From: Candidatus Kaiserbacteria bacterium
GTDB taxonomy: Bacteria > Patescibacteriota > Minisyncoccia > Phycocordibacterales > JABAAK01
Length of the DNA: 55,925 bases
Direction of reading: 5' to 3'
Assembly: GCA_028820405.1 (NCBI GenBank)
Contig: JAPPJI010000026.1
Location: forward strand, 1-55,925
Position numbers and translations under genes: made by a program. A model generated the notes under the pieces. That model was not told the DNA's origin. It was given only the letters and a program-made list of their open reading frames with translations, and searched no databases. Below are positions 29,945-39,427 of this stretch, piece by piece (positions within the stretch are counted from its first letter, which is position 1; each line of letters starts with the position of its first letter).

Positions 29945-32259
29945 CTATCTATATTGACGCACTTGCCCTCCTCTACCGGGCATACCACGCTATCCAAAAC
30001 CTCTCAACGAGTGACGGGACACCGACCGGTGCTCTCTTCGGTTTCATCAACTCACTCCTTCGGGTGACCGAAGAGCTCAAGCCGGATCATATCGTCGCCT
30101 GCTTTGACCGACCGGAAGTGACGCATCGGCAGGAGAGTTTTGCGGGGTATAAAGCGGATCGGGAGATTCCTGAGAATGATCTCATTGAACAGATTGAAGC
30201 GGCGAAGCAGATTCTGCAGTTCCTCGGCGTGCATGTTGTTGAAAAAGCCGGCTACGAGGCAGATGATTTGCTGGGGACCCTGGCAACTGCTGACGCGGAT
30301 CGGGGAGAACCCGTCGTTATCGTCACCTGTGACGGTGACCTGTTGCAGCTGACCGTGCACGAGCATATTCGTGTCTACTTTCTCCGGAAGGGAATGAGTG
30401 ACTTTTCAATACTTGACAGTGAAGGTGTTGCGAAGAAAAACGGGTACTCGGCAGAGCGTGTTGTTGACTACAAGGGGTTGGCGGGGGATAGTTCTGATTC
30501 CATTCCCGGCGTTGCCGGTATCGGTGACACCTATGCAAAACGGCTCATCAGTGCGTACGGCAATCTCGATGACATCTATCGGGCACTCGACCAGGATCGT
30601 CTCATTGAGGACGGATTTACCAAACGAATTACCACCCTCCTCAAGGAGGGAAGAGAAAGTGCCTTTCTCTCCCGAGACCTTGCGACCATTCAGACGAATG
30701 TCCCGATTGCCTCCATTGCAAAAAAGCAGTCATGGCGTGACCGTGTTTCCGTGCAGGAGGTGCATGCTGCTTTTGATCGGTATGCGTTTAAGGATCTGCT
30801 CCATCGATTTACGCGGCTCGTTGGCGGCGACGACGGAGAGGAGGAGAGCAGGGCGGGTGTGCAAGAGACCGGACCTGAGGTTCGGGAGGCAAGTATTGCA
30901 CTGTGGGTACTTGATGCAATGCAAACTGATGCGAGTGCACATGAGGTGCTTGCATACACCGGAGAGCAGACAATTTCTGAAGCATCTGCACATATCAAGC
31001 GGAAGATGCAGGAGAAGGAAGTGCTGTCGGTGTGGGAGGATATCGAACGGCCGCTCATACCGGTTGTTGACCGCATGAAAGAGGTCGGCATTCGATTTGA
31101 TACGGAAGGAGCTCATAAACTGCAGAAGTCATATGAGAAAAAGATTGCGTCAATTGAGCGGGATATATACAAACATGCCGGCAAAGAATTCAACGTCTCC
31201 TCTCCCAAGCAGCTTGGTGAAGTGCTCTATGCCGACCTCGGTCTCAAGCCGCGTCGTGCGGCGAAAACCGCGTCAGGCCGGAAGACGACAAAAGAGTCAG
31301 CATTGCTTCAACTTGTCGACAGGCATCCGATCATTCCCGCGGTGCTCTCATACCGCCACTATGAAAAACTTCGGTCAACGTATGTCACCGCACTGCCGAG
31401 GTTTGTTGACAGCGGCGGGAGGATACATACCGAACTGATCCAGAACGGCACTGAGAGCGGCCGCTTCTCATCCCGTGACCCTAATTTGCAAAATATTCCG
31501 GCATCTGAGGGTGACGGTGCAGATATCCGTAATTTATTTCTCGCGACTGAGGGATGGACACTGGTTGCAATTGATTACGTTCAGTTTGAACTCCGTATCG
31601 CGGCCATCCTCTCCGGTGACGTTGCACTGCTCAAGGTGTTCTCAACCGGCGGCGATGTGCACCAATTTGCCGCATCTGAAATATTCTCAATCCCTGAGGA
31701 TGCGGTTTCTGGCGAGCAGCGGAAACACGCAAAGACGATCAACTTCAGTATTTTGTACGGCACCGGCGTCCGGTCACTGCAGCAGTCCCTCGGTGTGACA
31801 CAGCAGGAGGCCACGCTGTTTCTCAAGCGGTACAAGGATGCATTTCCTGAACTGTTCTCCTACATGCAGGCACTCAAAGAAGAAGCGGCGGAGAAGCAGG
31901 AGGTGAGAACGGCTTTCGGCCGCATTCGGCCGGTTCCGGAGATTGCATCAAGCATTGCCTATGTTCGGGCCCGTGCGGAGCGGGTGGCAATGAACTCCGT
32001 TATTCAGGGAACAGCGGCAGACATTATGAAAATCGCAATGATTCGCATTGACGAACTGTTCGAAAAGAAAGGCGTGCGGGACAAAGCCCGCATGCTCCTT
32101 CAGATCCACGACGAGTTGCTCCTTGAGGTGCACCCTGATGCAGAGGATATTGTTCAGGAGATCAGCATCATTATGGAGTCGGTGTACCCGCCAAACCGGA
32201 ATCCGATATCGCTGCCGGTGACGAAAAAGCAGGGGGTCGCCTGGGGGTCGCTGTCGTAG
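29941..32259 (+). CDS. polA: DNA polymerase I
   Basis: 5'-3' exonuclease domain (DALALLYRAYHA) and polymerase motifs LIQNGTESGRFSSRDPNLQNIP, KTINFSILYGTGVRSL, LLQIHDELLLEV. Confidence 0.96.
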   Translation: MTIYIDALALLYRAYHAIQNLSTSDGTPTGALFGFINSLLRVTEELKPDHIVACFDRPEVTHRQESFAGYKADREIPENDLIEQIEAAKQILQFLGVHVVEKAGYEADDLLGTLATADADRGEPVVIVTCDGDLLQLTVHEHIRVYFLRKGMSDFSILDSEGVAKKNGYSAERVVDYKGLAGDSSDSIPGVAGIGDTYAKRLISAYGNLDDIYRALDQDRLIEDGFTKRITTLLKEGRESAFLSRDLATIQTNVPIASIAKKQSWRDRVSVQEVHAAFDRYAFKDLLHRFTRLVGGDDGEEESRAGVQETGPEVREASIALWVLDAMQTDASAHEVLAYTGEQTISEASAHIKRKMQEKEVLSVWEDIERPLIPVVDRMKEVGIRFDTEGAHKLQKSYEKKIASIERDIYKHAGKEFNVSSPKQLGEVLYADLGLKPRRAAKTASGRKTTKESALLQLVDRHPIIPAVLSYRHYEKLRSTYVTALPRFVDSGGRIHTELIQNGTESGRFSSRDPNLQNIPASEGDGADIRNLFLATEGWTLVAIDYVQFELRIAAILSGDVALLKVFSTGGDVHQFAASEIFSIPEDAVSGEQRKHAKTINFSILYGTGVRSLQQSLGVTQQEATLFLKRYKDAFPELFSYMQALKEEAAEKQEVRTAFGRIRPVPEIASSIAYVRARAERVAMNSVIQGTAADIMKIAMIRIDELFEKKGVRDKARMLLQIHDELLLEVHPDAEDIVQEISIIMESVYPPNRNPISLPVTKKQGVAWGSLS

Positions 32260-32277
32260 GTGGTATATAGTGGGGAC

Positions 32278-32985
32278 ATGCTCTACGTATTCTACGGAGA
32301 TCGGTATGCAGCGAGGGAGCTGAGTCGGCAGTATGTTGCTGTGTGTAAGAAGAAGCGGCCACATGCCGAATACCTCTCTATCTCACCGCTTTCGGCATCG
32401 CGATCGCTTGAAGAACTCCTGTTCGGACAGGGGTTGTTTGAAAAAAAATACATAGTGTTTTGTGACGAGGTGCTCGGTGACAAAACATGTTCCGGTCACC
32501 TCCAACAGAACCTGGAACAGTATCACCAGTCACCGCACATGTTCATCATTTTCGAGCCGTCACTGAAGCCGACTGAAGAAAAGAAACTCTCTCGTGCCGG
32601 TGCAACGATGCAAAAGAGTGAAGAACGGCAAAAGCAGCACGATCACCGCCGCCTCTTTTCATTCACCGATACGTTTCTCAAGCGGGATGTTGGTAAGACG
32701 TTTGCAGCATTGCATCAGCTCCTTCGGGACGGTGAGCCGGCAGATTCACTCACTCAGATACTCCTCTGGCAGCTGCGGACCCTCTGTGCAACAGATCGGT
32801 CAGACAATGCGGAAGACGCAGGACTCAAACCGTTTGTCTACCAGAAAGCAAAGCGGTCACTTACCGCACTCAAGGAAGACCCATATGATCTCTTCCTTCA
32901 TGCCGAACAGGTGGTTCGATCCGGCAGATTGGCGGGGCTCTCTGACGAGGAAATCATTGAATATGTGGTTCTTGAGACGGGATAA
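32278..32985 (+). CDS. DNA polymerase III delta subunit-like (HolA-like)
   Basis: MLYVFYGDRYAARELSRQYV...SLEELLFGQGLFEKKYIVF...LLWQLRTL. Confidence 0.7.
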   Translation: MLYVFYGDRYAARELSRQYVAVCKKKRPHAEYLSISPLSASRSLEELLFGQGLFEKKYIVFCDEVLGDKTCSGHLQQNLEQYHQSPHMFIIFEPSLKPTEEKKLSRAGATMQKSEERQKQHDHRRLFSFTDTFLKRDVGKTFAALHQLLRDGEPADSLTQILLWQLRTLCATDRSDNAEDAGLKPFVYQKAKRSLTALKEDPYDLFLHAEQVVRSGRLAGLSDEEIIEYVVLETG

Positions 32986-33021
32986 TTTGCTTTTTTGACG
33001 ATCCTTTTGTATGGTGTTGAT

Positions 33022-33127
33022 GCCTCTGTGCAGAGGGTGATCTGGCGGTTTCGTCAATAACACTCTCCCCATTTCGACACCGCCAGCAGGTACACCGCCT
33101 ACAACACATCGTTGTGGGCGGTTTTAT
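33022..33127 (+). ncRNA. putative small RNA C0 (novel, ~105 nt)
   Basis: -35 TTGCTT (32987-32992), 17-bp spacer, -10 TATGGT (33010-33015); CCTCT/AGAGG hairpin; CTGGCGGT...ACCGCCAG; terminator CCGCCTACAAC acatc GTTGTGGGCGG TTTTA. Confidence 0.55.
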
Positions 33128-33163
33128 TTTGCTTGATACATATAAAAGGTGTATACTCCCGAT

Positions 33164-33233
33164 ACTCGAATTGAAGAGTGGAGTGGCGGGTGTGGTTCAG
33201 GGAGAGACCTTGACGATCACCCGCTTTTTTTTT
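33164..33233 (+). ncRNA. putative small RNA C1, member of a three-copy family
   Basis: -10 TATACT (33152-33157); 3' element GCGGGTG tggt TCAGGG AGAGA CCTTGA cgat CACCCGC T9. Confidence 0.72.
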
Positions 33234-33285
33234 GCACAAAATACCGTCGGTGGTTTTGTGGGGCGTAAAAGTATATACTGTCCAC

Positions 33286-33360
33286 ATCTCTACTCAGAAG
33301 AGTGGGTTGTGTGGCGGGCGTGGTTCAGGGAGAGACCTTGACGATCGCCCGCTTTTTTTT
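33286..33360 (+). ncRNA. putative small RNA C2, member of a three-copy family
   Basis: -10 TATACT (33274-33279); 3' element GCGGGCG tggt TCAGGG AGAGA CCTTGA cgat CGCCCGC T8. Confidence 0.72.
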
Positions 33361-33449
33361 GCAAATGAGAAGAAGGTGTCACAATCCTTCCGACGTTTCC
33401 TTACAGGCATATGCCTTGTTTGGTGGGTGTCGGCATGTATACTACCCAT

Positions 33450-33520
33450 ACCCTATATAAGGGTGCGTTTATGTGGGCGTGGCTCAGGGAGAGACCCTGA
33501 CGATCGTCCACTATTTTTTT
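33450..33520 (+). ncRNA. putative small RNA C3, member of a three-copy family
   Basis: -10 TATACT (33438-33443); 3' element GTGGGCG tggc TCAGGG AGAGA CCCTGA cgat CGTCCAC TATTTTTTT. Confidence 0.72.
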
Positions 33521-33551
33521 GCAAAAATGTGTGGTGTACACTGGGTATGTT

Positions 33552-35477
33552 ATGGTCCTGTCGATACTCGCCCTCTCTGCCATCTTCATACCCGTCTTTC
33601 TCTTCGCTACTGCCTCGCACGCTGAGTCATTGGGAGAAATTCAGTATGCTCAACTCAAAGAAGTTCGCGACGGCGATCTCCTTATTCGATACAGTAATCC
33701 GAGCGGAGAACAGTTTTTCTCCTGTAGTATTGATACAGATGTATGCGAACCGGTCACGGAAGAGCATCCGACACTATTTCCTCGCACTGACAAAAGCAGT
33801 GGCACGATTCGGACTGAAAAGAAGAGTTGGGACGGGCAGTATCGGGTTGAACAGCGAGTCGTTGAGGAAGGACAGTGTTCGTGTGATCGAACGGCGGCGG
33901 TATATCAGTACATGCTTGTTGATGTCTCGGCGGATGTTGCAAAGGATATTGCGGTGATACCGGTCACCGGAGGTGTCACTTCATACAAATTTTCTCTCCT
34001 GAATGGTCAGGTTGTGTTCTTTGGAACAGATGGCACTATCTCAGTGTATGACATTGCTTCTCAGAAGATGCGAAGGGTACCAGCGACAACGGGCTTGTCA
34101 TATCACATCGTCTCACCACTCGCTCGGTATGCTGGTGGGTATAACAGCGGTAGCAGGGAGTACCGGTTATGGAATACCTATTCTGGCGAACGGATCACTA
34201 TTCCTGCTGAGCCATCTGGGTTTTTCGCAGAATTTTCATACGATGAGTCACGCTTCTCATTCCTCGATCATGATGAATCAGGGCACGTGACCCTCTTTAT
34301 CACCGACCTTGCTGATTGGATGAAAGGTGGTGATCGATCTGTTGAACGAGTGTTTGATGAAACCTTTGTCATCGCTGACTATGTCTTTCTCAACGACGGA
34401 TTGCTCTACGTTATCGGAAACACTGAAAAAGAGCCGTATGCCTGGGTGCTCTGCCAATACAATCCGATAACGGGTACAACTCGGCGTATTCGCGATGATG
34501 TCTCATACGGCGGCTGGATACGACCGATTCGTGGGCGAGACCTTCAATTTGTCATCATCGAAGGAAAAAATGCACACATTGCTCTGTACAATTCTGACCG
34601 AGATGAAGTGCGGGTGTTCCGTCCGGTTAACCCCTCACCGGCGTCAGAGAACATCGATCGGAGGGTTATTTCAGTCAACGGCATTCACGGCGTTCTCTAC
34701 ACTCCCAAACGAAACCCTTCCCGTCAGTCGCAAAAACTCTTCGTCTGGCTCCACGGCGGACCGATGCGACAAGCCAGTCTTGGCTACCACTCATTTTCAT
34801 CCTATGCACGGTTTGATGAACTCCTCGAACGGTTTGTTGATGGTGGGTCATACGTGCTGAAGGTTGATTTCACCGGGAGCTACGGATTCGGGAGACCATT
34901 TATGGAAGATTTGCGGGGGCAGTTGGGGAAGATTGATGTCGCTGACGTTGTTGCAATGACAAAGGAGGTGCAGCGACAGCACCGCGGTATTGATGAAACC
35001 TACCTCATCGGCTTAAGTTATGGTGGCTACCTCGGACCGAAAGCACTTGTTGAGCATCAACACCTCTTTGACGGTGCCATCACCATTAACGGTGTGTTTG
35101 ATTGGCTCATCTGGCTTGAAGAACGCCCGAAAGCAGATTCTTTCAAGAAGTGGTTTAACGGAACGCCCAACCTGTTTGACCTTGAAGACAATTTCTCCCT
35201 CTATGAAGAAGCTTCTATTATCAAAAAGTTACCAGACCTCGATGACGACAAGCCAATACTGATCATCTATGGAGAGGACGATACAACGATTGTGCCCGCA
35301 CAAAGCCGATGGTTCTTCTACCTTGCGAAAGCGTTCGGCAAGGATGCAAGACTGTTGGAGGTTGCGGATGAGGGGCATGTCATATCACGTCGAGAGAGTA
35401 TGAATCAAATCTGCCGGTATATTACTGATGAATTGCACCTCGGATCTGTTGTGTGTGGTGGTGGATCAGTTGAATAG
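33552..35477 (+). CDS. S9 family (prolyl oligopeptidase-like) peptidase, exported
   Basis: Signal peptide MVLSILALSAIFIPVFLFATASHA; GLSYGGYLGPKAL (GxSxGG), YGEDDTTIV, ADEGHVI. Confidence 0.9.
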   Translation: MVLSILALSAIFIPVFLFATASHAESLGEIQYAQLKEVRDGDLLIRYSNPSGEQFFSCSIDTDVCEPVTEEHPTLFPRTDKSSGTIRTEKKSWDGQYRVEQRVVEEGQCSCDRTAAVYQYMLVDVSADVAKDIAVIPVTGGVTSYKFSLLNGQVVFFGTDGTISVYDIASQKMRRVPATTGLSYHIVSPLARYAGGYNSGSREYRLWNTYSGERITIPAEPSGFFAEFSYDESRFSFLDHDESGHVTLFITDLADWMKGGDRSVERVFDETFVIADYVFLNDGLLYVIGNTEKEPYAWVLCQYNPITGTTRRIRDDVSYGGWIRPIRGRDLQFVIIEGKNAHIALYNSDRDEVRVFRPVNPSPASENIDRRVISVNGIHGVLYTPKRNPSRQSQKLFVWLHGGPMRQASLGYHSFSSYARFDELLERFVDGGSYVLKVDFTGSYGFGRPFMEDLRGQLGKIDVADVVAMTKEVQRQHRGIDETYLIGLSYGGYLGPKALVEHQHLFDGAITINGVFDWLIWLEERPKADSFKKWFNGTPNLFDLEDNFSLYEEASIIKKLPDLDDDKPILIIYGEDDTTIVPAQSRWFFYLAKAFGKDARLLEVADEGHVISRRESMNQICRYITDELHLGSVVCGGGSVE

Positions 35478-35544
35478 AGGGGTGCCTCTGACAAGAAAAA
35501 ACAGAAAATCTCCTTATTTTTCAAGGTATTTTTGGAGAAAAAAT

Positions 35545-35600
35545 TACTTGTAAAATGTAATTGACAAGTAATCTTGCTACATGTAAACTATATTTGACAA
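35545..35600 (+). promoter_or_regulatory. inverted/direct repeat operator candidate upstream of the AAA ATPase
   Basis: ATTACTTGT...ACAAGTAAT inverted repeat, then a second direct copy within TTTGACAAGTAATTG; TTGACAAGTAAT occurs twice. Confidence 0.5.
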
Positions 35601-35608
35601 GTAATTGT

Positions 35609-37057
35609 ATGGATTCCCAAAAAAGACAGTTGGTCAAAGATTACATAAAGAAGCAGATGGAGCGGGGTGATAATCGTGCGTCGGAGTATATTTTAGATGC
35701 GCAAGGAAAGAGAAATCCAAATCGTGATTGTTTTCTCACTTTGAAAAAATATTTACATGATTACACTCAAAAGAAGGGGAAAGACCCACTCCGCTTTTTT
35801 GTGCTATATGGATTGCGTGGTACAGGAAAGACAACATTACTCTCTCAATTGTATGGCGAAATATATCACATGAAATATCGATTACTGCTCTCTGTTGATG
35901 AAGTGGTCAAAGTTATGGGAGTCGCTTTGAAAGATGTGTTGGATGTGTATGAAGAGGTGCTCGGTTTTCCTTTTGGAAGTCTTCCGCAGCCAGTATTCCT
36001 CTTTCTCGATGAGGTTCATTTTGATGATGAGTGGGCTATTTTACTGAAAACAATTTACGACCGAACGAAAAACATTTTTTTTATCGTCACTGGTTCATCT
36101 GCACTTGCACTTCAGTCAACTCCTGACATTGCGAGGCGGGCGTTGTTTGAAAAAATACACCCCATGCAATTCACTGAGTACATCAAAATCCGTCATGGCG
36201 TGCATGAAAAAGAAGGGCTTTCGCAAAAACTTCGAGATATTGTTTTTAATTCATCAAGTGCAACTGAAGTGTATGATGCTTTACAAGACATTGAGTCGGA
36301 AATGCGAGAGTATTGGTCAGATCTGGAAAAAAAAGATATTAACGACATTGACACCTATCTTGGGTATGGAACATTTCCATTCACAGTCGTATCTCCGGGT
36401 GAGATGTCTGCCTACGAACAGATAAGTGAGATATTGGATAAAGTTGTCAACATTGACATACCTCATATTGAAGAATTTTCCACTGACACTATTTCAAAAA
36501 TACCCGAATTACTCTACACTCTCGCCGCAAGCGATCAGTGTGACACGGTCAATCTCTCAAAATCAACAGGAATCAGTCGTCCAACACTCAGCTCAATCCT
36601 CAAGACACTTGAAAAGACTGAGATAGTCTGGCGTGTTCGTCCGCATGGACAACCTCATAAGCAAGTTCGGAAACCATCAAAATATCTCTTCACTAGTCCC
36701 GCATTTCGGTCAATGTACTTCAATTTGATCGAGAGTGTTCCGAATCAAGGGGTCTTGAAGGGAAGAATGCTAGAAGATGCTGTCGGTCTTTCATTGAGAA
36801 GGCTTTTTTCTGAGAGACCGGGGTTTTCAGTGACATATGATAGTTCAAAAGGAGGAGCTGATTTTATTGTTCGTCGAGGGGAAAAGATTTTTATTATTGA
36901 AGTCGGATATGGTCATAAGAACATGGGTCAGGTTATTCAAACTATGGGTAAAATACAGCAATATTCCTATGGAATCATCATTTCAGAAAACCCTCTCAAC
37001 ATAGATCACGATAACAACATTGTTTGGGTGCCAATTAGGTATTTTTTACTAATCTGA
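35609..37057 (+). CDS. AAA ATPase with DUF4143-like C-terminal domain
   Basis: RFFVLYGLRGTGKTTLLSQL Walker A; VFLFLDEVHFDDEW; FFIVTGSSALAL; C-terminal nuclease-fold-like ADFIVRRGEKIFIIEVGYG. Confidence 0.85.
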   Translation: MDSQKRQLVKDYIKKQMERGDNRASEYILDAQGKRNPNRDCFLTLKKYLHDYTQKKGKDPLRFFVLYGLRGTGKTTLLSQLYGEIYHMKYRLLLSVDEVVKVMGVALKDVLDVYEEVLGFPFGSLPQPVFLFLDEVHFDDEWAILLKTIYDRTKNIFFIVTGSSALALQSTPDIARRALFEKIHPMQFTEYIKIRHGVHEKEGLSQKLRDIVFNSSSATEVYDALQDIESEMREYWSDLEKKDINDIDTYLGYGTFPFTVVSPGEMSAYEQISEILDKVVNIDIPHIEEFSTDTISKIPELLYTLAASDQCDTVNLSKSTGISRPTLSSILKTLEKTEIVWRVRPHGQPHKQVRKPSKYLFTSPAFRSMYFNLIESVPNQGVLKGRMLEDAVGLSLRRLFSERPGFSVTYDSSKGGADFIVRRGEKIFIIEVGYGHKNMGQVIQTMGKIQQYSYGIIISENPLNIDHDNNIVWVPIRYFLLI

Positions 37058-37134
37058 CATATCATATGCTGTAACTATTCTACTGGGTCCTCTTACCAGT
37101 CACAGCACCCAAACTCAAGAAATGCTCTACAGAA

Positions 37135-37165
37135 GAAAAAGGCCCGGATTACCCGATGGGCCCGG
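37135..37165 (-). terminator. terminator downstream of tRNA-Lys (minus strand)
   Basis: Minus: GGCCC atcgggtaatcc GGGCC TTTTTC. Confidence 0.55.
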
Positions 37166-37263
37166 TACCTTATTCACCTATAATTTAATAATGCTCCCAT
37201 GAAACACAAAGATCAAGTGCTTGTGTGTATAACATAAGACTGGTGAAAGGGTTTACTGTTGGG

Positions 37264-37336
37264 TCCGCCCACCAGGACTCGAACCTGGGACCGTCGGCTT
37301 AAAAGGCCGCCGCTCTACCAACTGAGCTATGGGCGG
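37264..37336 (-). tRNA. tRNA-Lys (anticodon UUU)
   Basis: Minus strand CCGCCCA TA GCTCAGTTGGTAGAGC ... CTTTTAA loop ... CCAGG TTCGAGT CCTGG TGGGCGG A. Confidence 0.95.
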
Positions 37337-37363
37337 GTGATGTACCTGCATACTACCACCACT

Positions 37364-38488
37364 CTAGTTATACATGAGTGTGGCAACAAGGCGATCTTCC
37401 TCGTCAACGAGGTAGAGGATGTTCTTTTCCCGATCCTCCCAAAGTGACCGGCCGGATCCGAGAAAGACACGCCATTCCGGAACATAGAAGTCAGCATCGT
37501 TTCGATGGAGTTCGATACAGCCTTGTTCATTCATACTATGCTCAAGAAATCGTCTACATGCCAGGGTTACCCTGTCCGGCACTTCTGTGACGGTCTCACA
37601 TTCGCGGAGAGACTGCACGGTTTCATAACAGGCGTTGTCGGTGTAGGGGATGGTACCGTCAGCGATGAATTCATCAATCGGTTTCGGACATGCCGTCTTT
37701 ATTGACGGAACGAACTGCTTGAACTGTGATCGGAATCCTGAGCACTTGTTCAGTCGGAACGAGAAGCCGGTCGGTGACTGACCGGATGAGACGATGACAA
37801 TATCACCGCCGGAGACGCGGATAGATTGATTTTTGCTCTCAAGAGACCCGAACAGTTCCTTTCCGGTCGGAATGGCATAGGAGATTTTTTCTTTGTGATC
37901 AAACACCTTCCATCCGGTTATTGAAATGGGTTCAGATACTGAGTCAGCGACAGAGAGGATGAAGTACTCAAATTCCGGTCGGTACTCGTTCAGGTTTTTT
38001 GATCGGTCAAGGAATATAATACTTCCCGCATACGGTGATGGTTGGTACCGCTCTTGTATGATGTCGAGTGCACCGCGGAGATAATAGTCGTTCACCCGAC
38101 CGCTGATTGTGTGCAGTGCTGAGGCAACCGCTGCTTGATTGCCGCTCCTTTCATCAGGAATGTCTTTTGCGTCTGAGTCAACAACTCTCCCGTTGCCGAA
38201 ACGTACCCGCTGCGTCTCAGTGAATGAGCCGATGCTGACCGCGTTGCGGTTTGCTGCTTCAGCAGATGATACTGCCTGAGAAGACGAATCACCGGATTCT
38301 GATCCGTTGGAACCGGAAGACGGTGCGGTCGATGGTTTGGCGGTGGCGATGTCGGGTACGTAGGGGTTGTAGAAGCGGGCAACAGCCTCTGATTCAAGAA
38401 TTTCCTCAGAGTAAATGACAACCATGCCGACAACGAGAACAAAAAGGAGGAGAATGGTGATGAGGGGCCCTGCTTCTTTCAGTTCCAT
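37364..38488 (-). CDS. membrane-anchored protein with lamin-tail-like domain
   Basis: N-terminal TM; EFEYFILSVADSVSEPISITGWKVFDHKEKISYAIPTG...SGGDIVIVSSGQSPTGFSFRLNKCSG resembles LTD-type domain. Confidence 0.6.
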   Translation of the reverse strand: MELKEAGPLITILLLFVLVVGMVVIYSEEILESEAVARFYNPYVPDIATAKPSTAPSSGSNGSESGDSSSQAVSSAEAANRNAVSIGSFTETQRVRFGNGRVVDSDAKDIPDERSGNQAAVASALHTISGRVNDYYLRGALDIIQERYQPSPYAGSIIFLDRSKNLNEYRPEFEYFILSVADSVSEPISITGWKVFDHKEKISYAIPTGKELFGSLESKNQSIRVSGGDIVIVSSGQSPTGFSFRLNKCSGFRSQFKQFVPSIKTACPKPIDEFIADGTIPYTDNACYETVQSLRECETVTEVPDRVTLACRRFLEHSMNEQGCIELHRNDADFYVPEWRVFLGSGRSLWEDREKNILYLVDEEDRLVATLMYN

Positions 38489-38513
38489 ATGGTCGCATCA
38501 TATCACAGGACAC

Positions 38514-39074
38514 CTACGGACGTCTCATGTGTTTGAGTGCTTCCTGTATCTGTTGCTCAACGGTTTCTCCGGAAAGGGTCACGTCTCGGAATGTCTCAGC
38601 AATTTCTTTTCGGTCATAGCCGAGTGCGATCAGTGCGGTGATAACATCGCTGGTGATACCGGACGAGTCATCAAGCACCTCGGTGCTCTTTTGCAGGTCA
38701 AGGATGATACGCTGTGCCTGTTTCCTTCCGACGCCGAACGAGACAAGGGTATCCACATCTTCTTTCTTAATAGCGGCAATGAGGGGTTGCGGCGGAACGG
38801 TGGAGAGAATGGAGAGGGCTTTTTTGGGTCCGATGCCGCTGACGGTGAGCAGAAGCAGAAAGGTTGAGTACACCTCCTGATCAAGGAAGCCGAAGAGCTT
38901 CATGGTATCTTTTTGAATTGCGGTGTGGGTGAAAAGGGTGCTTTCTTTTTGAGAGAGGACCGCATTCTTGACCGCATCGGAGACGGTGACCAGGTAGCCG
39001 ACTCCGCCTGATGTTTGGACAACAATCATATCTTTCCCTGCGTCTGAGGTCATTCCTGTCAGGACACCAATCAT
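38514..39074 (-). CDS. ruvA: Holliday junction DNA helicase RuvA
   Basis: MIGVLTGMTS...LLTVSGIGPKKALSIL...GVGRKQAQRIILDL. Confidence 0.92.
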   Translation of the reverse strand: MIGVLTGMTSDAGKDMIVVQTSGGVGYLVTVSDAVKNAVLSQKESTLFTHTAIQKDTMKLFGFLDQEVYSTFLLLLTVSGIGPKKALSILSTVPPQPLIAAIKKEDVDTLVSFGVGRKQAQRIILDLQKSTEVLDDSSGITSDVITALIALGYDRKEIAETFRDVTLSGETVEQQIQEALKHMRRP

Positions 39075-39130
39075 GGCGGTATTGTACCATCCGCCTTGTG
39101 TGTTGCCCGGTTCTGGGGTATCGTACCTCT

Positions 39131-39397
39131 ATGCCAATTACTGCTTCGGCAAAAAAGGAAATACGGGCTTCGGGGAGAAAACACATCTACAATCTGCGGA
39201 GACTCCGTGCTATGCGAACCCTTATGAAACAGCTTATTATCAAGCACCGATCCGGTGACAAGGAGGCGGTGAAAGAGGGGTACCGTCTTGCACAGAAGGC
39301 GATCGATAAGGCGGCGAAGTGCGGGGTAATCAAAGAGCGAACCGCTTCTCGCAAGAAAGCAATGCTGTCGCGAATGACGAAGATGCAAACTTCGTAG
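39131..39397 (+). CDS. rpsT: 30S ribosomal protein S20
   Basis: MPITASAKKEIRASGRKHIYNLRRLRAMRTLMKQ...KAIDKAAKCGVIKERTASRKKAMLSRM. Confidence 0.9.
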   Translation: MPITASAKKEIRASGRKHIYNLRRLRAMRTLMKQLIIKHRSGDKEAVKEGYRLAQKAIDKAAKCGVIKERTASRKKAMLSRMTKMQTS

Positions 39398-39427
39398 TAT
39401 TGCCGGTGTGTACAATTGAGATGTGGT

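Noticed and set aside
33128-33520. Three-copy element as CRISPR or transposon remnants
   Set aside because: Copies are separated by different promoter sequences and end in T-runs; stems covary, and there is no transposase or target duplication
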